Under the pieces are notes generated by a model. The model ran no database searches. It was given only the letters and a program-made list of their open reading frames with translations, and was not told where the DNA came from. A program made the translations under genes and the position numbers. DNA of 64,000 nt from Streptomyces antioxidans (GTDB lineage Bacteria > Actinomycetota > Actinomycetes > Streptomycetales > Streptomycetaceae): contig NZ_LAKD02000033.1 of the NCBI RefSeq assembly GCF_000968685.2, positions 112,727 to 176,726 of the forward strand, read 5' to 3'. Positions 62,130 to 64,000 of this stretch are shown here, piece after piece. Position 1 is the first letter of the stretch, and every line of letters begins with the position of its first letter.

Positions 62130-62156
62130 GAGGGGCCGCGGACCCGCGGGCCCCTC
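62130..62156. terminator. Terminator between convergent genes
   Basis: GAGGGGCCGCGG (62130-62141) pairs with CCGCGGGCCCCTC (62144-62156) apart from one bulged G, 30 bases past the phosphatase stop and just before the aminotransferase stop. Confidence 0.75.
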
Positions 62157-62158
62157 GG

Positions 62159-63568
62159 TCAGCGGTTGGCCACCGCCTGTTTGACGAGCGTCCGGCCGAA
62201 GTCCCAGATCAGGCCGCCGCCGTCGTGCGCGTCGTCCATGACCGCCGTGAACGCCTCGACGAAACGGTCCACTTCCCGCTCGCCGATGATCAGCGGCGGA
62301 ATCAGCTTGATGACCTCCAGATGGTCGCCGGACACCTGGGTGAGGATGCGGTGGCGCCGCAGCAGCGGGACGACGACCATCTGCGCGAACAGCCCCTTGC
62401 GCGCCGCCTGGAGCATCGCCCACCGGCTGCGCAGCCCCAGTGAGCTGGGTCTGCCGAACTCGATGCCGATCATCAGCCCCCGGCCGCGTACGTCGTGCAG
62501 CAGCTCATAGCGGTCCACCATCGCGGCCAGGCGGTCGCGCAGCAGCTCACCGGTGCGGCGGGCGTTGGCCACGACCCCCTCGTCCTCCATGACGGCGAGG
62601 ACGGCCAGCCCGGCCGCCATGGCCTGGGCGTTGGCGCCGAAGCTGGCCGAGTGGACCAGCACCCGGTCCATCGAGGAGTAGACCCGTCTGAAGATCCAGT
62701 CCTTGCCGAGGGTCGCGCCGACCGGCACATAGCCGCCGGAGAGTGCCTTGGCCACGCACACCAGATCCGGTTCGACGCCGTCCTCGTGGGCGTAGGCGAA
62801 GAAGTCCCCGGTGCGGCCGAGGCCGGTCTGCACCTCGTCCGCGATGAGCAGGGCCTTGTGGCGGTGCAGCAGCTCCTGCGCGGCGCGCAGGAAGCCGGGC
62901 GGGGTCTCGTGCACCCCCTTGCCCTGGATGGGCTCCACCACGAACCCCGCCACGTCCCCGCGTGCCAGCTCCCGCTCCAGCGCGTCGAGGTCGCCCAGCT
63001 CGATCGGGGTGTCCGGCAGCAGCGGGGCGAACCCCTTGCGGAAGCCGTCCTCGCCGTTGACCGACAGCGCGCCGGTGGTCAGCCCGTGGAAGGCGTGGGC
63101 GCAGTACAGGACGCGGGGCTTGCGGGTGGCGTAGCGGGCGAACTTCAGGGCGGTCTCGACGGCCTCGGTGCCACTGTTGCCGAAGAAGACCCGGTCCAGG
63201 TGGGGGGCGTGGGCCAACAGCCGCTCGGCCAGCAGACCGGGCAGCGGCTGGCAGTCGAAGCGGGTCAGATCGGCCAGGTCGGCGTCCAGGACGTCGTGCA
63301 GCGCCTTGCGGACCACGGGGTGGTGGCGGCCCAGGCCCATCACCCCGAATCCGGCGAGCATATCGAGGTAGTCCTGGCCCTCGTCGTCCCAGAAGTACGC
63401 GCCCTCGGCCCGCTCGTAGACCTTGTCGAACCCGATGGTGCGCAGCATCCGGGGCAGCTGGTGGTTGAGGTGCCGGGTGTGCAGGTCGTACCGCTCCGAG
63501 GCCCGCTCGGCCAGCAGCTTCCCGAGGTCGAAGCCCGAACGCCGCTGCTGCTGCTCGGCTGCTGTCAT
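62159..63568 (-). CDS. Class III aminotransferase (hopanoid HpnO-like)
   Basis: The protein has 469 residues. PLP features are FGNSGTEAVETALKFARYAT, AHAFHGLTTGALS, the Asp in ADEVQTGLGRTG and the lysine in VCVAKALSGGYVPVG. A 50-residue N-terminal extension and a long C-terminal part distinguish it from ArgD. In Streptomyces hopanoid clusters such an enzyme follows ispG and dxs and is thought to make aminobacteriohopanetriol. Both neighbours here (ispG end, dxs stub) fit that cluster. The ATG overlaps the stub stop by ATGA. Confidence 0.82.
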   Translation of the reverse strand: MTAAEQQQRRSGFDLGKLLAERASERYDLHTRHLNHQLPRMLRTIGFDKVYERAEGAYFWDDEGQDYLDMLAGFGVMGLGRHHPVVRKALHDVLDADLADLTRFDCQPLPGLLAERLLAHAPHLDRVFFGNSGTEAVETALKFARYATRKPRVLYCAHAFHGLTTGALSVNGEDGFRKGFAPLLPDTPIELGDLDALERELARGDVAGFVVEPIQGKGVHETPPGFLRAAQELLHRHKALLIADEVQTGLGRTGDFFAYAHEDGVEPDLVCVAKALSGGYVPVGATLGKDWIFRRVYSSMDRVLVHSASFGANAQAMAAGLAVLAVMEDEGVVANARRTGELLRDRLAAMVDRYELLHDVRGRGLMIGIEFGRPSSLGLRSRWAMLQAARKGLFAQMVVVPLLRRHRILTQVSGDHLEVIKLIPPLIIGEREVDRFVEAFTAVMDDAHDGGGLIWDFGRTLVKQAVANR

Positions 63569-63867
63569 GCCTGGCTCTCCTTGGCGGCGGGACGGGCCCC
63601 GGCGGCGGAAAGGACTTCGCCAACGGTGCGCGCCCCGGCGGGGGCGCTCGCCCGCTCCGATCGGGTGGAGGCGTGGCTGTTCTCGGCGATGTCGCGGTGC
63701 GGGGCTATGGACCGCTCGGCCACGCCGAGGTGCGGCCCCGGATGGCCCCCGGTCCTGGCCACCGCGTCGATCAGGAACCCCCTGAGCTCCCGGGCGGGCG
63801 CGGCCGGTTCCGCACCGGTCAGCGCCTTGAGGTCGTGCGGGCCCCGGATGTTCTCCAGCAATGGCAC
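63565..63867 (-). pseudogene. dxs reduced to an N-terminal stub (100 residues)
   Basis: The frame opens with a GTG preceded by GAGGAGGGG. It reads PLLENIRGPHDLKAL, then FLIDAVARTGGHPGPHLGVA and ERSIAPHRDI, which aligns with the first 57 or so residues of 1-deoxy-D-xylulose-5-phosphate synthase (canonical GGHLGPNLGVVELTIALH). After that the homology stops; about 40 unrelated residues (TVGEVLSAAGARPAAKE at the end) lead to a stop overlapping the aminotransferase start. The thiamine-diphosphate and transketolase domains are absent, so it cannot be an active synthase. In comparable hopanoid clusters a full dxs sits here. Confidence 0.85.
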
Positions 63868-63890
63868 GGTCGGTTCCCCTCCTCGGTGTA

Positions 63891-64000
63891 TCAGCTCACG
63901 GTGACGTCCGGGGTACCCGACGGGACCCCCTCGTCCGCCATGCTCCGCGCGATGTTCATGGCCTCCTCGATCAGGGTCTCCACGATCTTCGACTCCGGCA
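63891..64000 (-). CDS. ispG: 4-hydroxy-3-methylbut-2-enyl-diphosphate synthase IspG, 3' end
   Basis: Only the last 35 codons are inside the window. They read PESKIVETLIEEAMNIARSM, then ADEGVPSGTPDVTVS and TGA, matching the IspG/GcpE C terminus of actinomycetes. IspG makes HMBPP in the MEP isoprenoid pathway. It would be the upstream member of ispG - dxs stub - aminotransferase, with 23 bases before the stub start. Confidence 0.85.
   Translation of the reverse strand, partial: PESKIVETLIEEAMNIARSMADEGVPSGTPDVTVS

Overview
This window is chromosomal DNA from a high-GC actinomycete, almost certainly a Streptomyces. The codon third positions are extremely GC-rich and many genes start with GTG. 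The blocks argC-argJ-argB-argD-argR and pheS-pheT / histidine kinase / RNA methyltransferase / rplT-rpmI-infC are arranged as in Streptomyces. Streptomyces-type families are also present: an NsdA-like TPR regulator, an XRE-DUF5753/DUF397/ATPase trio, DUF2510, DUF1918, GH46 chitosanase and GH19 chitinase. I see no rRNA, tRNA, CRISPR array, prophage or intact insertion sequence.

Layout. 0.1-3.2 kb: a small membrane protein, then a three-gene redox cassette (haem/FAD ferric-reductase-like protein, membrane-anchored FMN-binding protein, ApbE flavin transferase). 3.3-4.9 kb: DUF488 protein and a BASS-family transporter. 5.0-9.9 kb: the arginine operon argCJBD-argR, with 4-base overlaps between the first four genes and a good promoter in front of argC. 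10.0-21.5 kb: mixed metabolic genes (MDR oxidoreductase/TetR pair, monomeric NADP isocitrate dehydrogenase, GNAT, a degenerate histidine phosphatase, a MocR/EamA divergent pair, DUF1918, a GH10-like secreted hydrolase, 3-hydroxybutyryl-CoA dehydrogenase, MgtC). 21.7-26.5 kb: NUDIX, NsdA-like regulator, a 12-unit intergenic repeat array, a PP2C phosphatase and a duplicated tail of pheT. 26.5-35.5 kb: the translation block pheST, sensor kinase, TrmH methyltransferase, and infC-rpmI-rplT with a non-canonical ATC start and strong hairpins.

35.6-42.1 kb: aquaporin, SseB protein, a mycosin-like protease with a proline-rich partner, a PLP deaminase/aldolase and a DUF2510 protein. 42.1-49.1 kb: a coherent gamma-glutamylation catabolic cluster (SDR, aldehyde dehydrogenase, GlnA4-like glutamine-synthetase homologue, divergent GntR/FadR regulator, APC permease, C26 gamma-glutamyl hydrolase). 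Both of its promoters carry related inverted repeats, consistent with one local regulator controlling uptake and breakdown of ethanolamine or a related amine. 49.1-54.2 kb: alpha/beta hydrolase with a large palindromic operator, chitosanase with a CsnR-like operator, MBL hydrolase, GNAT, and chitinase with DasR-like boxes.

54.3-57.9 kb is accessory: a truncated fragment, two small unknown genes, a TPR-regulator pseudogene and an XRE-DUF5753 / DUF397 / anti-sigma-type ATPase set. 58.1-64.0 kb: SGNH hydrolase, GH36 alpha-galactosidase, tyrosine phosphatase, and the edge of what looks like a hopanoid cluster (ispG 3' end, a dxs reduced to an N-terminal stub, a class III aminotransferase). No wholly new system is obvious. 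The most unusual points are the coupled dxs stub, the duplicated pheT tail beyond its terminator, the orphan double-palindrome operator at 49.85 kb, and the repeat array at 24.2 kb.
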